From the NCBI GenBank assembly GCA_039000515.1, contig JBCFYV010000012.1, forward strand, positions 5,576,064 to 5,640,063: a DNA stretch of 64,000 nt, in the 5' to 3' direction. This stretch comes from Timema cristinae. Its lineage: Eukaryota; Arthropoda; Insecta; Phasmatodea; Timematidae. Positions 48,166-59,329 of this stretch are shown piece after piece. A model generated the notes under the pieces. That model made no database searches. It saw only the letters and a list, made by a program, of their open reading frames with translations, and was not told the DNA's origin. Positions within the stretch are counted from its first letter, which is position 1. Each line of letters begins with the position of its first letter. The translations under genes and the position numbers were made by a program.

Positions 48166-48654
48166 AATATTGGCTTGAGGTCTACGGGTCGTATTTATAG
48201 TATATTCTAGAGAGTTGACCCGTTTCCAGTAATAGGATCAAAAAACGGTTCATGTTAAATAGAGAACCTCCGAATCTCATAAATACATACAACCCTAGGT
48301 CTCCCAAGTTCCAATGCTCACTGCTCGCTTATAGTAAACACATCGGCTGCAATTGGTCAGTTCGTTTGCACGTAAGTTAATCTATCGCACTGTGGCCGTC
48401 AGTTAAATATTTGTTGAAGAGAAACAACAGGCTTGTACGCACTAATTAAGATGCAGCCAGTGTCAGTCTGCTAACGAAACGGGGAGGGTGGCTTGTCAGC
48501 CGTTATTGCTTTGTTTCTTATAACCTGGTCGTCAGTGGCAGCGAATATATATTTATTGAACTCCCACCTGTTTATCAAAGATGGTTTAAAGTAGAAGATA
48601 GAGAGTAGTCATTACGGTATTTATCGTTTCCGGAACTGGGGGATGTGTGGAAAA

Positions 48655-48872
48655 AGGCGTTAGTCTCGTCTAGTCTCGTTTGCTACTGATGGAGAGGTCA
48701 GGGCTCACATCCTGGTCAAATTTGATTTGAATTTTATTTTTCCTAAATTGTTTATCCCTCCATGAAAATGTCGGGAACTTTTCTGTGAATTTTGTCCAAT
48801 TTTACTATGAAAATGTGGGTACCCCATTTTTGTATAACACGTGAACAGCCCAAACGGCTAACAAAACGCGTT
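48655..48872 (+). mobile_element. SINE-A copy, diverged
   Basis: GAGGTCAGGGCTCACATCC (head), TTTTTCCTAAATTGTTTATC (body) and GCCCAAACGGCTAACAAAAC (eroded tail). The B box has lost its consensus. Confidence 0.5.
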
Positions 48873-50044
48873 GCACAAACTAATATACTAAGTCAAGTCC
48901 TTTAAATAATTCTGTAGATATGTCTCCACATTTGTATAGTACACTTTGAATAATGTAAAAATAAAAGTTTTTGTGTTAATAAAATTATATAGTTTTTACA
49001 CAATTTTTTAGTAAACACTACATTATGTACCTGACCGATAATTCTAGCTCTGATCTCCCCATCAGCAGGAATCCAGTTTTTTACCTTCGACCATATGACC
49101 AACGATACGGGTAGTAATGGATATTACTTCTTGCAAATGCTTTTATGTGTTCTCTGGTTAAAATGGAAATTAAAATTAGATACAGTCCATTTTATATATG
49201 AAAGAAGTTTTGTTGATAGTTATAAAGGTAATTTTCATATAGGCCTATTAATACGTAAAAACATTTGATTTGCAACTCTAACTTAGGTTAGATATTATCA
49301 ATACCTATGACATAATACTAATAATATTGTTGGCTGAAAATAAATATATTTGTAGTTTCTAAAATTTCCTACCAACCAAAATGATTCTATACTCGGACAC
49401 AAATCTCGCTGGTAACGTCTTCTATATCGAATTAGAGGCCGAGATTGTAAACCTCCTTCTAAGGACAACATTTCTCAACTACATAGAGATTAACATCCAT
49501 GCAGGGAGTGATCTTTAGACATTTGTATGAGTGACATAGTCTCGGCCCTAAATGTCGGGACGTTCCTTTTAATACAAGAGGCAAACAACCCTCTTCATCC
49601 CTCTACGGACACAAGTTTTATGGGTCGACATAATTATGAAGGGTAAGTAGGGACGAGGTGGGCGGGATGAAGGTTGACAGCTAATTATAAGTTTACACTT
49701 GAAATGGCTCCGAATAATAATTTTGATTTCGCTTGCTCGTGTTGGAGAGCCCACTCCAGTGATCAATCGACTCGTGATGGAAGGTTCGAATGGGACGGGG
49801 GGTAGGGGGGGTTCGGATGCTCCTGAATCAGCTAATACTTGTGCAATTTACTAGATCAGTACTGACCAAAGGGATGGCCCCAACCACCAACTATTTGGAA
49901 ATTGTTTATCCCTCCAGACGACCCCGAATTAAACCAGAGATGACGTAACAAATAAAATCACCGGAATCTTTTTAACTGGATGAATGTCTTTTTATTAATT
50001 TAATAGAACATTTTTATTCATTCCAGTTATCCTTATTAAAATTA
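48873..50044. other. No gene seen
   Basis: No supported feature. A GC-richer patch at about 49560-49820 includes a G-rich run near 49795-49810. Confidence 0.45.
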
Positions 50045-50272
50045 TTTGTGTCCTACTAAGCGTCTGGACTATCCACATATTTACACTGAGTTAGGGAAGA
50101 GAGAGATTTATTTATAAGTGTAGACCTACACTCATTTCCAATGAGGTTAAGTGGATACACATTTAAACAAAAACTATTTCGGCATATCCCAAAAGGATTT
50201 GAACCCAACCTCCAAGTCACTGTCGAACCAGAAAATACCAGACTTACGCCTCTGTGTGTGTGACCAATGGTG
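50045..50272 (-). mobile_element. SINE-A copy, diverged
   Basis: TGTGTCCTACTAAGCGTCTG (tail), and AAGGATTTGAACCCAACCTC (B-box region on plus) followed by a tRNA-like 5' part. The body is strongly changed. Confidence 0.5.
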
Positions 50273-50957
50273 CAGGGAGTTTTAATATTAATACATTTTC
50301 ACAATTAATTTTTAAATATTGATAAAATTTGTAAATATGTCCGTATCGGGACTATCTTAACGCGCCACTGGTTTTATCAAAATTGTGGAACTTTGAAGTC
50401 TTACACCTTGACTCATTCTGTGATATAATAAGTGGAACCGAACCAGGATTCCTTGGAATTTGACTAAACAAATTAGCCGAAAGAACTGGTTTTGTCCAAC
50501 AAGCTCAACTCACTCAGTAGTATCCTACCTCTGAAAGATCCTGAGTTAAATATTTAATTTCTAATGGAATTATAATATTAAGTACAATATTTAGAATAAT
50601 TATAATCTAATTTTTTAGTAATTGTTGTTCCTAGTGTCAATTGTGATAGATTTTAACAAATTTTTACTACTGATCATAGGATATTTTACAATAATTTATT
50701 TATAATTAAGTTGAAGATCTTGATCCAATTTCCCAAATATTCATTTTTATTCACGTCAGGAGTCAAACCCGAGTCCTGATTTAAATCTGAGAGAAAGAAA
50801 ATTATAGTTGTGAAATGGAAGTGTTTTATTTATCGATGTTGGATCAGGATGTTCTTCTTGTCCTAGAATTAATATAATTTCTAGAGTCAGGTTATAAATA
50901 CCTAGAAATAGAACAAAACTATCTACTGCTAATTGTATCTGCATTACACTTGTGTTT
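50273..50957. other. No gene seen
   Basis: AT-rich spacer with no recognised feature. Confidence 0.5.
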
Positions 50958-51153
50958 ATTGTGTCTTACTACCCGTTTGAGCTATCCTCCTATATATTGA
51001 GGTAAATCAAACCGTATTTCCTTGGGGGGTAGGGTGAGAAATCATGTAGGAAAAGCCACCCTCAGTACACTCGACTATGATTCCAACCCTGATATCCCAT
51101 CATCGGCAAATTAACTAGGTGCGAGAGTAACACCTTAGACCACGTGCCCACCA
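50958..51153 (-). mobile_element. SINE-A copy
   Basis: TGTCTTACTACCCGTTTGAG (tail), GGTAGGGTGAGAAATCATG (body), and CACTCGACTATGATTCC with GTAACACCTTAGACCACG (head). It is somewhat shortened in the 3' half. Confidence 0.7.
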
Positions 51154-51240
51154 ATATTAGCAAACCAGGACATGTTAAATTAAAACAACCATTAGAAATA
51201 TGTTATTTACTTTAATATGTGACCTTTAAAACCTATTAGT

Positions 51241-51527
51241 AATTATTATAATTATTATTAGCACCGCGTCTTACTACCCGCTCGGGTTATATGCACTTAC
51301 GCTAATGTGTAATGGTAGGGTGATTGTGAGATGAAATGGAGGACCTACAGTTTAACGTGGAATCCGAACCACGGTGGAGGCCTGGCATTCCCCACATTCA
51401 CAAGATGTCTTGTCAGAGGTGAAGGAAGGGTTTGGAAATCAGATAAATCTGTGCCGGGACCTAGGATTGAACCCCGGCCGCCAGCACAGAAGTCTGACAC
51501 CTTACCCCTAGACCACCAGGTCACCGT
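51241..51527 (-). mobile_element. SINE-B copy with 10-bp target duplication
   Basis: Full-length and flanked by ACCTATTAGT at 51231-51240 and 51528-51537. It is nearly identical to the copy at 6024-6314 across head, body and tail. It retains an A-box-like GTGGTCTAGGGGTAAGG and B box GGTTCAATCCTAGG (one change). The open frames on both strands through it are by-products. Clean duplications and high identity suggest recent insertion. Confidence 0.9.
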
Positions 51528-51588
51528 ACCTATTAGTTGTATTACTACCCACACCGGGGGTCACATGGTCTAAGAACCCTTTTACACG

Positions 51589-52034
51589 CAGTGTTGCCAA
51601 TTTAGTGACTTTGTCGCAAGACCTAGCGACTTTTACTGGTCTGAAACAAATAATTTTCATTTTTAGCGCCTAGCGACTAATCTGGTACTGGCGACTTTCC
51701 TTTATTTCTTGTCATGTTCATGTTAATTATTTTAAATTTTAATGCTGTAGAATTTTGATTTTTGAACTACCATACTGCAAGAATGCATAATGCATTGCTT
51801 TGGTCTACGACGTAGCTCTAAACTATCTATCTGTCATTCACAAATCACAATGACATCGTTTCGAATCCGGGATTACTTCAATCCACTGATGTTGCTTACA
51901 TTCACTTCAGATTAATGTATGCATTTTTTGTTTGGTGACAAATCTGTCGACTTTTAATTTTTCGTTTAGCGACAATCTAGCGACATTCTGGGACCAATCT
52001 AGCTACAACACTTATATAGTCTTTGGCAACACTG
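51589..52034. mobile_element. Non-autonomous hAT-like element (MITE), 446 bp
   Basis: The ends are exact inverted repeats CAGTGTTGCCA / TGGCAACACTG. Subterminal DNA on both sides is filled with GCGAC/GTCGC motifs (for example CTAGCGACTTTT, TTAGCGACAATCTAGCGAC). CAGTG ends and short subterminal repeats fit hAT-type MITEs. The expected 8-bp target duplication is not clear: TTTACACG on the left against TAATCACA on the right. No transposase is inside. Confidence 0.7.
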
Positions 52035-52955
52035 TAATCACACGGGCCACAAAAGTAAACTCATCCGTATCGACTTCCGCCATTTTAGCATCAGTGAATC
52101 GCCACACACTGTCTCGCGTGTGAAAGCTCTCGTTCAACTGCAGGTGTTCCCTGTGGCTCAAACACAGATTATGTTGTGTTGTGTGCTACTGAATTCTACG
52201 AGACAGAGACATCCTGTGGCGTGACACTGTGCCTTAAAAGTTGACCCTTGGGGGAGGGTACTAAAGCTAGCTATAAACGCTTTGAGTTCGATCCCATGGA
52301 GCCATCAAAAATATTATGGTTCGCACGAACCAAATTACAACGCAAATCGATTGTCTGTAGGTACAGACGATCCACGGATTTTGGTCTGCCAGGGGATCAG
52401 AATCTACGGTTTGACTCTATGAACAAGCTGAAAGATCGCACTCGCCATCGAACTAATGCTATCTGTTTAAGATAAAAAGGTTCACAGATCAGGAACACTA
52501 TTTTTTCTCCAAGATAACGACATCTAATTAAAATAACAATTTTCCAGGCCCAGGATAGCACTGTCTCTTTTTTCTACTAAGCTGATAGCGGCATATGTTT
52601 AAATATTTTTGACTTTATGAATTTAATGCTATTGGTGTGACAAGAGCAAGACAAGTTTGACTCGACATCAAAATACATTTGACAGACTCGTGGGCTCAAA
52701 ATAGAGCGTGTATAGCTAGTTTCATTCATCAATTTGGCAACAAAATTGTATGTTCGCAGACAAGGAGGTTGAGGTTAGATTTCCAACCGAATACAACGAT
52801 GTGATTTATAATGGTGTTTATTCCATTCCCTCTTTCCATCAATTCGAGTGCACTTCTACTTAATACAGACTGAATTCCAGATTAATCAGTGTTGGTGTTA
52901 AGCGCACTCATTAAAAACATTAAATTTATTGTTGCTTATGAAACTTTCACCTCAA
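52035..52955. other. No gene seen
   Basis: No supported gene. A tRNA-B-box-like string GAGTTCGATCCCATGG at about 52280 has no matching A box that I can support. Confidence 0.45.
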
Positions 52956-52959
52956 ATCA

Positions 52960-53215
52960 TTGAAAAGTCTAATTTTGTGTATTTTCCAAAGCAGCTTACT
53001 ACCAATCAGAACTATACACATTTTAATTACGCTAGTATGATATATAAGAGGGAGGCAAAGCTTAAAGGAACTGTACAATGCATTTGTATGGATTGGAAGT
53101 GGGAAAACCATGAGGAAAAAACCCTGCGCCCTAGACTGGAGCTCGAACCCAAACCTTTATTTTCCCGGTATTTTAGACTAAATAAGATTGACGTTAGGTG
53201 TGTGTGCCTACCGAT
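52960..53215 (-). mobile_element. SINE-A copy, diverged
   Basis: GCTTACTACCAATCAGAAC (tail), GGAAGTGGGAAAACCATGAG (body) and GGAGCTCGAACCCAAACC (B-box region), then a poor tRNA-like 5' end. Confidence 0.55.
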
Positions 53216-54824
53216 GAGGTTGAAAGTCTATTAAGTAATTCAATTTATTTACAAATATGTTATTAGGTTAATTCACATATCTGCTCTCGAGTCTGTCTCC
53301 AATGACTCGCGTGGCCCACAACTAAACTTTGGGCATCACTCTTAGTGATTGGTAAACTCTGATTTGTTACGTACGTTCGTTAGGCAACAGTTGTGGAAAT
53401 AAAACCAAACAAACCTGTGATCAAAATTGTGCTTTTTTTTTGTGTGTGTGTAATTGAGATTTTATTATGGGGGCCTTAGAGTACACTCGTGTACAGTATA
53501 AAAGTCGGTCTCTACGCGTTTTTTGAAATATAATGCGAGATGGTAGTAGGAAAAACCTTTATAATGGTCGACCTCGTTCACACAAATGCTGTTCGCTTTT
53601 AGAATCCCTCATCTCGAATTTCGTCTGGAGAGTGTAGTTGGTGTTCGGTGTTCGAATGATCGTCTGTTAGCAGGTGTCGGCTTCTAATACGTTTTAGTCT
53701 GGTGATTTGCAGCAAATAAAAGAAAAGCCAATCTTTATAGAAGGTAATTTTTAACGTAACGACTTATTAAGGATTTAAATTGGTCAGCCTGTTATAATAT
53801 ACATCTCATACATTATGAAAACAAACTAAATTTCAAAATGATATATCGGAAAATAGGAAGATAGGCGTCATCTCCAAAAATTTCAAAGCTAATATAATAT
53901 AAAATTTCCCTTGTGGTGTATAAGTGAAATATTTACTTACAGGTATAGGGACAACACCAAATAACTAGAAGCGCTTTAAATGTTTTAATTTCAAAACAGG
54001 GGTCAGAGATTTGGGTTGGGAGTGCGAGTGGGGGATTTAAATTTCCAACCGTATGGAAAAAAAAACACTTTTTGGTGTGCTAGAAAAATTATAGACTTGA
54101 AAGTGGTTACAAAGACCACTCCAGATGATCAGAAAATAATGAAAATTGGTTTCAAAATTTAAGGCGTATAATATTTCACAATCAATTATATAAAATTGCT
54201 TGGTGTATTAGAAAATCGAAATATGGACAGTAATTAGACGCGACCAATATGTATCTATAAAAGGCAATTATTTTATTAATGATGTCTTTTTAAATTTGAT
54301 GTTATTTTTACCAATTTTGTTTAGTAAATATGTATATTTCTTCATTATAATTCTATTATGATCGCTTTTATGAAAAGATTTGTGGATTACAGTAAATCCT
54401 TATTTTGATATAATGTTTTAGTCAGTCTGCTTATTTTCCACATTTAGTCACATAATTTAAACCAACTAAGGATAAATATTTAAAATTATATAAATCTTGG
54501 ATACTTTTACCTTTGGTCAATTTTATATTATAATTAAAAATAAAGCCTCTTAAAGATCCCCCGTGCGAAGAACGGGTACACAAACTAGTTAGTTCTAATA
54601 ACAGATACACGGTACTCTCATATTCTTACAAAAATAAAATCTATAACATGGCTAAATATCGTGTGCCGACTACTAAATTGGTAAGGTTTATTTACACGCA
54701 AAGTATGAACGATTATTTGAACTAATCGCTCCCTTTCTGTACCTGGTCTCGAGCAGTACAAGGGATTTACTAGGTCTAATATTTTTAACTATGGTTAGTT
54801 AAATTCCTAATATATTAAACTTTT
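53216..54824. other. No gene seen
   Basis: About 1.6 kb of AT-rich sequence without recognisable coding or repeat signal. Confidence 0.5.
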
Positions 54825-54827
54825 TTA

Positions 54828-55066
54828 TCACCGCAACTTACTACCTGTTCAGGTTATACACATATATGATAATTACTCTAATGGAGTAGGATTGAGAAAG
54901 GAATAATCTTAGAGATAATCTACCCGCATTCGCTTGGAAGGAAAATGGGAAACATTTTAGGAAAATCCACCCTCTTTAGACATGACTGGAATTCGAACAC
55001 CTATTTATCCATTAGGAGCAAGACAACCTAGCACGAGAGTGACGCCTTAGCCCGTTCGACCAATGA
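54828..55066 (-). mobile_element. SINE-A copy
   Basis: ACTTACTACCTGTTCAGG (tail), GGAAGGAAAATGGGAAAC (body), CTGGAATTCGAACACC (B box) and GACGCCTTAGCCCGTTCGAC (head). It is close in sequence to the copies at 2645-2875 and 6388-6635. Confidence 0.75.
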
Positions 55067-55310
55067 AGTGTGTATCGATCCTTAATTCTTTTCTATACTT
55101 AGCATTCATACTCTATATAAGCTAATGGTAGTACAGTTTCAAGTCAACTTTGGTTTGTAAAATAAATTATAAACAATAATTAATCTCTGGCTTATTGAAA
55201 AGTACATAATTCATTAATGAATTAAACACCCCTGTCCAGAGATATCCCTAGTAACAAAGGCGAGATTTTAGTGTCACAGCCTCTAAGTAGATAACAAGTT
55301 ACTCGATAAT

Positions 55311-55922
55311 CAGAGCCCTGCGTTTGTGGAGATCGCGATAATTCGCGAATGTTATATATGGCATTATTTCTTTCAGATGTACACATTTCAGGTTACCCTG
55401 ATTGAAAATATATGATCAGAATTGTCACGATAATTCGCGAAATCGGCGTTTTAGCGTGATATTCGCGATTTTAAACGATGTCCGCGATAATCGCGATTTA
55501 GTCGCGATTTTCGGAATTCGCGCTAATATTTTGGGATATTGAAAAATAAATTGTTGTGTAATATTTTGTCTTTGTGACTTGTACATACTTTTCCCGGACC
55601 AGCTGCCGCTAAATCTTACTTTTTTAATAAGTTGACAGCACATTTTTTTGCGGACTAGTGTTTTTTTACCGTTTTGTCCAAACAAAATGTAATTTTTGGT
55701 TTTCACTTCAATATGTTTAGTTTACCTGTTTCAAACATTGTCCTGGAAGTCTAGTTTTAACCCAACAAAGTCACCTTAATCACGAAAGTTTGGTAAAAAC
55801 CACTTTTTTTTAACGCTTTCGTCGCAAAAATAGGATTTTTGTAATTCACCGCTTATTCGCCGCTTTTGGGAAACTTAAAAACGAAATTGGGCTTTTTTAT
55901 TCACCATAAAAGCAGGACTCTG
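55311..55922. mobile_element. Non-autonomous hAT-like element with 8-bp target duplication, 612 bp
   Basis: The ends pair as CAGAGCCCTGC (left) and the reverse complement of GCAGGACTCTG (right), with similarity reaching about 22 bp. The flanks are TCGATAAT (55303-55310) and TCGATAAC (55923-55930), an 8-bp duplication with one difference, as for the hAT superfamily. Inside, TCGCGA/CGCGA motifs cluster at 55330-55530. A minus-strand open frame at 55425-55706 has no domain I can name. It could be a scrap of transposase or chance. Confidence 0.82.
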
Positions 55923-55930
55923 TCGATAAC

Positions 55931-56390
55931 TAACCATTGGATTATAAATATTTCTAAAGTAAATTGGTCTTAAAGAATTTAAAAGCGGTAACTCCTTTTA
56001 TAAAAAGTCAAACACTGCGTTATTACATTTTTAGGCTGTGTCAAAAATAGTCAATTTTAACATATTTTCACAAATGATAACAAATAAAGTAAGTAAAAAG
56101 CAAAAAAGCTAGGATCAGGTCTCACCTTTACAGCCTTCCTTTGCAAAATAAAACAAGTCCCTTGTTCCTGCGATGTATTTACGAGGCTGTATAGGCCACG
56201 TAAGTTGGTCATGCAAACTAGCAAATACATTGCTCTGAAATAAGCTAAGAGCTTACCTTAACTTTCAAGGTCGTTGACCCTCTATTTCCCCTTCCCCTTC
56301 CAGTTTTATTCCCTGCTGACATTATCATCCCCTCTCTGGACTTTCACCGGTGACATAATCTCTCTTCCTCCTTTCTGTTGTTTACCACAT
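55931..56390. other. No gene seen
   Basis: Spacer with a C/T-rich stretch at about 56270-56395 and no gene. Confidence 0.5.
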
Positions 56391-56401
56391 ATTACTTTAT
56401 C

Positions 56402-56568
56402 TGTGAATGTGGGGAATGCCAGGCCTCCACCGTGGTTCGGATTCCACGTTAAACTGTAGGTCCTTCATTTCATCTCACAATCACCCTACCATTACACATT
56501 AGCGTAAGTGCGTAGAACCCGAACGGGTAGTAAGACGTGGTGCTATAATAATAATAATAATAATAATA
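56402..56568 (+). mobile_element. SINE-B copy, 5'-truncated, 11-bp target duplication
   Basis: Begins inside the SINE-B body (TGAATGTGGGGAATGCC) and runs through CCACCGTGGTTCGGATTCC to the shared tail and (AAT)n. It is flanked by ATTACTTTATC at 56391-56401 and 56569-56579. The tRNA head is absent; with clean duplications this means truncation occurred at insertion. Confidence 0.88.
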
Positions 56569-56859
56569 ATTACTTTATCAAAATGTTGAAATCCTGCCCA
56601 TTTGATTTTGCACTATTTGATTTTTGGTCCGATTTTTTAAAAATAAATTATTTACCATAAAATGTATTCATAATTAGCATTAGATCACTTTGGGTTAAAG
56701 AAAGTGAATATTGTTTATATTTGTCAATCAATATCATTGTTTTATAGATATGTCACAATCGCTGTGTTTTCTCGAGTTATGATTTTTTTTATTTATTTAA
56801 TATTGGTTTATGGATTGAACAACATATTTTTATTTTGGCGTAAACTAACTTTTTTTCCC

Positions 56860-57080
56860 CATAAGGGACGGCGTGTCGCGATGGACCTCATCCACATGAA
56901 AGTCTAGAAGAGAGGAAGTTTTCATGACAAGACTCCGTGTCGGACGTACTTCATTTACCCGTGTGTTTTTTTTTTACTAAGAGGGACTCCAACTCGAGTG
57001 TGTGAGCTTTGTGGTGCTCCTCTTTAGTGTGTACCATATTTTGGTGGAGTGTCGCAAGTATGCCCCTATTCACCTGGATC
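56860..57080 (+). pseudogene. LINE C-terminal fragment
   Basis: Read across two or three frames, the plus strand gives TRLRVGRTSFTRVF, then VCELCGAPL and YHILVECRKYAPIHLDL. This is the RLRxGHTRxTH..CxxCxxPLTVxHILxECxxYxxxR pattern at the C-terminal end of many jockey/I/R1-type LINE polyproteins. Only this scrap is present; a Penelope-like element follows immediately. Confidence 0.72.
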
Positions 57081-57612
57081 TTGTCATACCCCTATTCAAC
57101 ATAAATGGGTTGTATTAAATTACACAGGCCATGAAATTAATAAAATCTCCAGAATTCTACAAAGGAATTACATCATGACTGATTCCAGAACCAACAACAC
57201 AGTTAAAAAGCATTTATCTAATTCTAACCTCAATACTTATAACATCTACAGCAAAAGTGGGATTTACAAATTGACCTGTGATTGTAACTCTGCCTACATT
57301 GGCAAAACTGGCAAGTCACTTTATAAACGTTATTTTGAACACTTAAGTGACTTCAAATATAATAAGACTAAATCAAAATAGCTGGAAACTTAAAAATTTC
57401 AGGCCATTAACCTACTCCTATCGATCAATGTAAGAAACTTCTTTTGCCTTCCACCAAAGGTCACAAAATGAATATTGCTGAAAATCTTCATATCTACAAT
57501 GCAAGTTTTTATCACAATATTATCTTCAATGAACAAACAAAATCTGAAAACCAAACCTTAATCAATACAATAAAATATCTCCCACAACTTATTAATTCTA
57601 AAAACCTTTAAG
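57080..57612 (+). pseudogene. Penelope-like element C-terminal region with GIY-YIG endonuclease
   Basis: CHTPIQHKWVVLNYTG and ISRILQRNYIMTDSRTNN, then NTVKKHLS, form the linker typical of Penelope-like proteins. The GIY-YIG domain follows near 57250-57345: SGIYKLTCDCNSAYIGKTG, then the conserved Arg in KRYFEH. The frame stops at 57381 (TAG), but downstream text GHKMNIAENLHIYNAS and IFNEQT (57450-57545) continues the family's C-terminal tail, so a stop and frameshift separate them. The reverse transcriptase part is missing. In the family GIY-YIG nicks target DNA for priming. Confidence 0.85.
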
Positions 57613-58149
57613 TCATAACCCGCATTAGTTCTTTGCCCTCCTACCATAGTAGTCGAAACTTGATCGGGCCAGGTCGTGAATATTTAACCTTTTTCCTCTT
57701 TTACATTTTTCTTTTTCCTCCTTTATCCTTTTTCTGTCAATCTATATTCGATCACATTTGCTACTGCTCTCTAGCAACACCTTTATTACCTTATTTATCT
57801 TCCCCTTTTTAACGTTAGTACTTATTTTCTTCTGGATCATTCCTTTTTAGTTATAATTTTATCTAATAATTTATTCAAAGTATTGCACCGTGGTAGTGAC
57901 AGGAACAACATCTAACTCTAATTCAGAGGTAAGCTCGATAGTTTAATGTATTTAATCTATATATTTATTATCTTTAATATATATTACTCCATCACATGTT
58001 TGATCTTTATAGGTCAGCTTTATTCCTATTAATTTATTCATTGCACTTTTGTCCTTCTGTTGTTAATTTCTGCCTTTCACTCTCTGGGCTTACTTAATTT
58101 TAGTTTCTATTTACTTTCTATAATATTATTTTTCTACATTGGTTTTTCT

Positions 58150-58185
58150 CAGAGCTGAAGATGGTGTTTTTGCGACGAAACATGT
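58150..58185 (+). other. Penelope-like 3' motif, possible hammerhead-like relic
   Basis: CTGAAGATGGTG, then GACGAAACATGTAGTC, resembles the CTGA..GAAGATG...CGAAAC block common near Penelope-like element ends, where hammerhead ribozyme motifs are known. I did not fold it; the identity as a ribozyme is inference. Confidence 0.4.
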
Positions 58186-58259
58186 AGTCAAGTCAACCAG
58201 CCTATCGGCGTTCATGGTTTAAGGAGTGGAATCAAGTTACAGCTAAGGAACGTTTATAC

Positions 58260-59040
58260 TATTAGATTATTTTTTTTACATTTGATAATCCCTCTTTTTC
58301 CAAATTTGAGCTTTTAATACTATCTTTTCTAACTTAAGTTATTCAAATTATGGCTGACATAATTCTGTTCCCCTATTTACTTTCCTCTGGTTTATGACTT
58401 TTAACTTCTACTTGGAGACAGCAGGTTAATTTATAAACATTTTTTCGATTTTTAACCTTTAAATTTATATTAGACATTTCATTGTAATACATCCTGTCTT
58501 AATTTTAATGTGTGTTTTTTACCTTTAACCTTAAATTATATTAATTATTCATTTTAAAATATCCTGTCTTAATTTTAATGTGTTTCATGTATTTTTTATT
58601 CCTTTTATCTTTGACTTTACTGTGTCACTTAAATTTAATTATTTTTTAATGTTCATCAACGTTTTTTGGCTTATTCTGACAATTCTATGTATTATCCATG
58701 TACCAATTTAATTTCTCCTTATGTTTAATATTTAACTATTATTCTTATTTAGACTACTTATTGCCTGTATTTCATCTAAATGTTGTTAAAGGTCATTCAA
58801 GTATTAACCACTTATTAATAGCATTTTTAGTGAATAAATATTCCCTGTGTTCGTCAATTTTCATCTTCATTTTTTTATCTTCAACTTACTTTTTTTTTGT
58901 TACTATATCGCCCTTTTTTATAGTTCTTGATTTAAGATTTTCACTATTTCTGTTTGGTATTGAGCGCTCCTTTGAGAATATTTATTATAGTCTTCCTGAC
59001 TAATTTAATATGAATATAATTAATATCCATTCTCTATTTT
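58260..59040. other. No gene seen; T-rich
   Basis: T-rich spacer. The plus-strand frame at 58698-59003 is hydrophobic because of T-richness and has no recognisable domain. Confidence 0.5.
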
Positions 59041-59044
59041 CCTG

Positions 59045-59100
59045 GCAATCTAGTCTAACAATAAACTGACACTCTAGACCACACGACCACTGACGCGGGC
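59045..59100 (-). mobile_element. SINE-A head fragment
   Basis: GACACTCTAGACCACACGAC with CACTGACGCGG matches the tRNA-like 5' part of SINE-A on minus. No body or tail lies beside it. Confidence 0.4.
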
Positions 59101-59329
59101 AAGTATATTTTAATAGGTAAGCTACCTTTGGGGGCTGACCAACTATTCCCTATATTTAAATCTATACATATAATAAAACTCTAAATAATAAGAATGTCTG
59201 AACATTCAATTCTACATCTGTCGGTTTAATGCAAGTAAACATTAAAAGTACTCATCGAATCGTTATTAAACTACTTCTGCTATTATTACAAACATACCTA
59301 ATCACGTCATTACTTTAGGGTAGGCAAGA

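Noticed and set aside
51331..51573. 80-residue frame with [20 protein letters not shown] text
   Set aside because: It is a translation of the SINE-B body and head. The same text appears wherever SINE-B inserts.
55425..55706. 93-residue minus-strand frame as a hAT transposase fragment
   Set aside because: It lies in a hAT-like element, but I see no zinc finger, DDE or dimerisation motif that would support the call.
58698..59003. 101-residue hydrophobic plus-strand frame resembling a membrane protein
   Set aside because: T-rich spacer gives Phe/Leu/Ile-rich text. No start context or family was seen.
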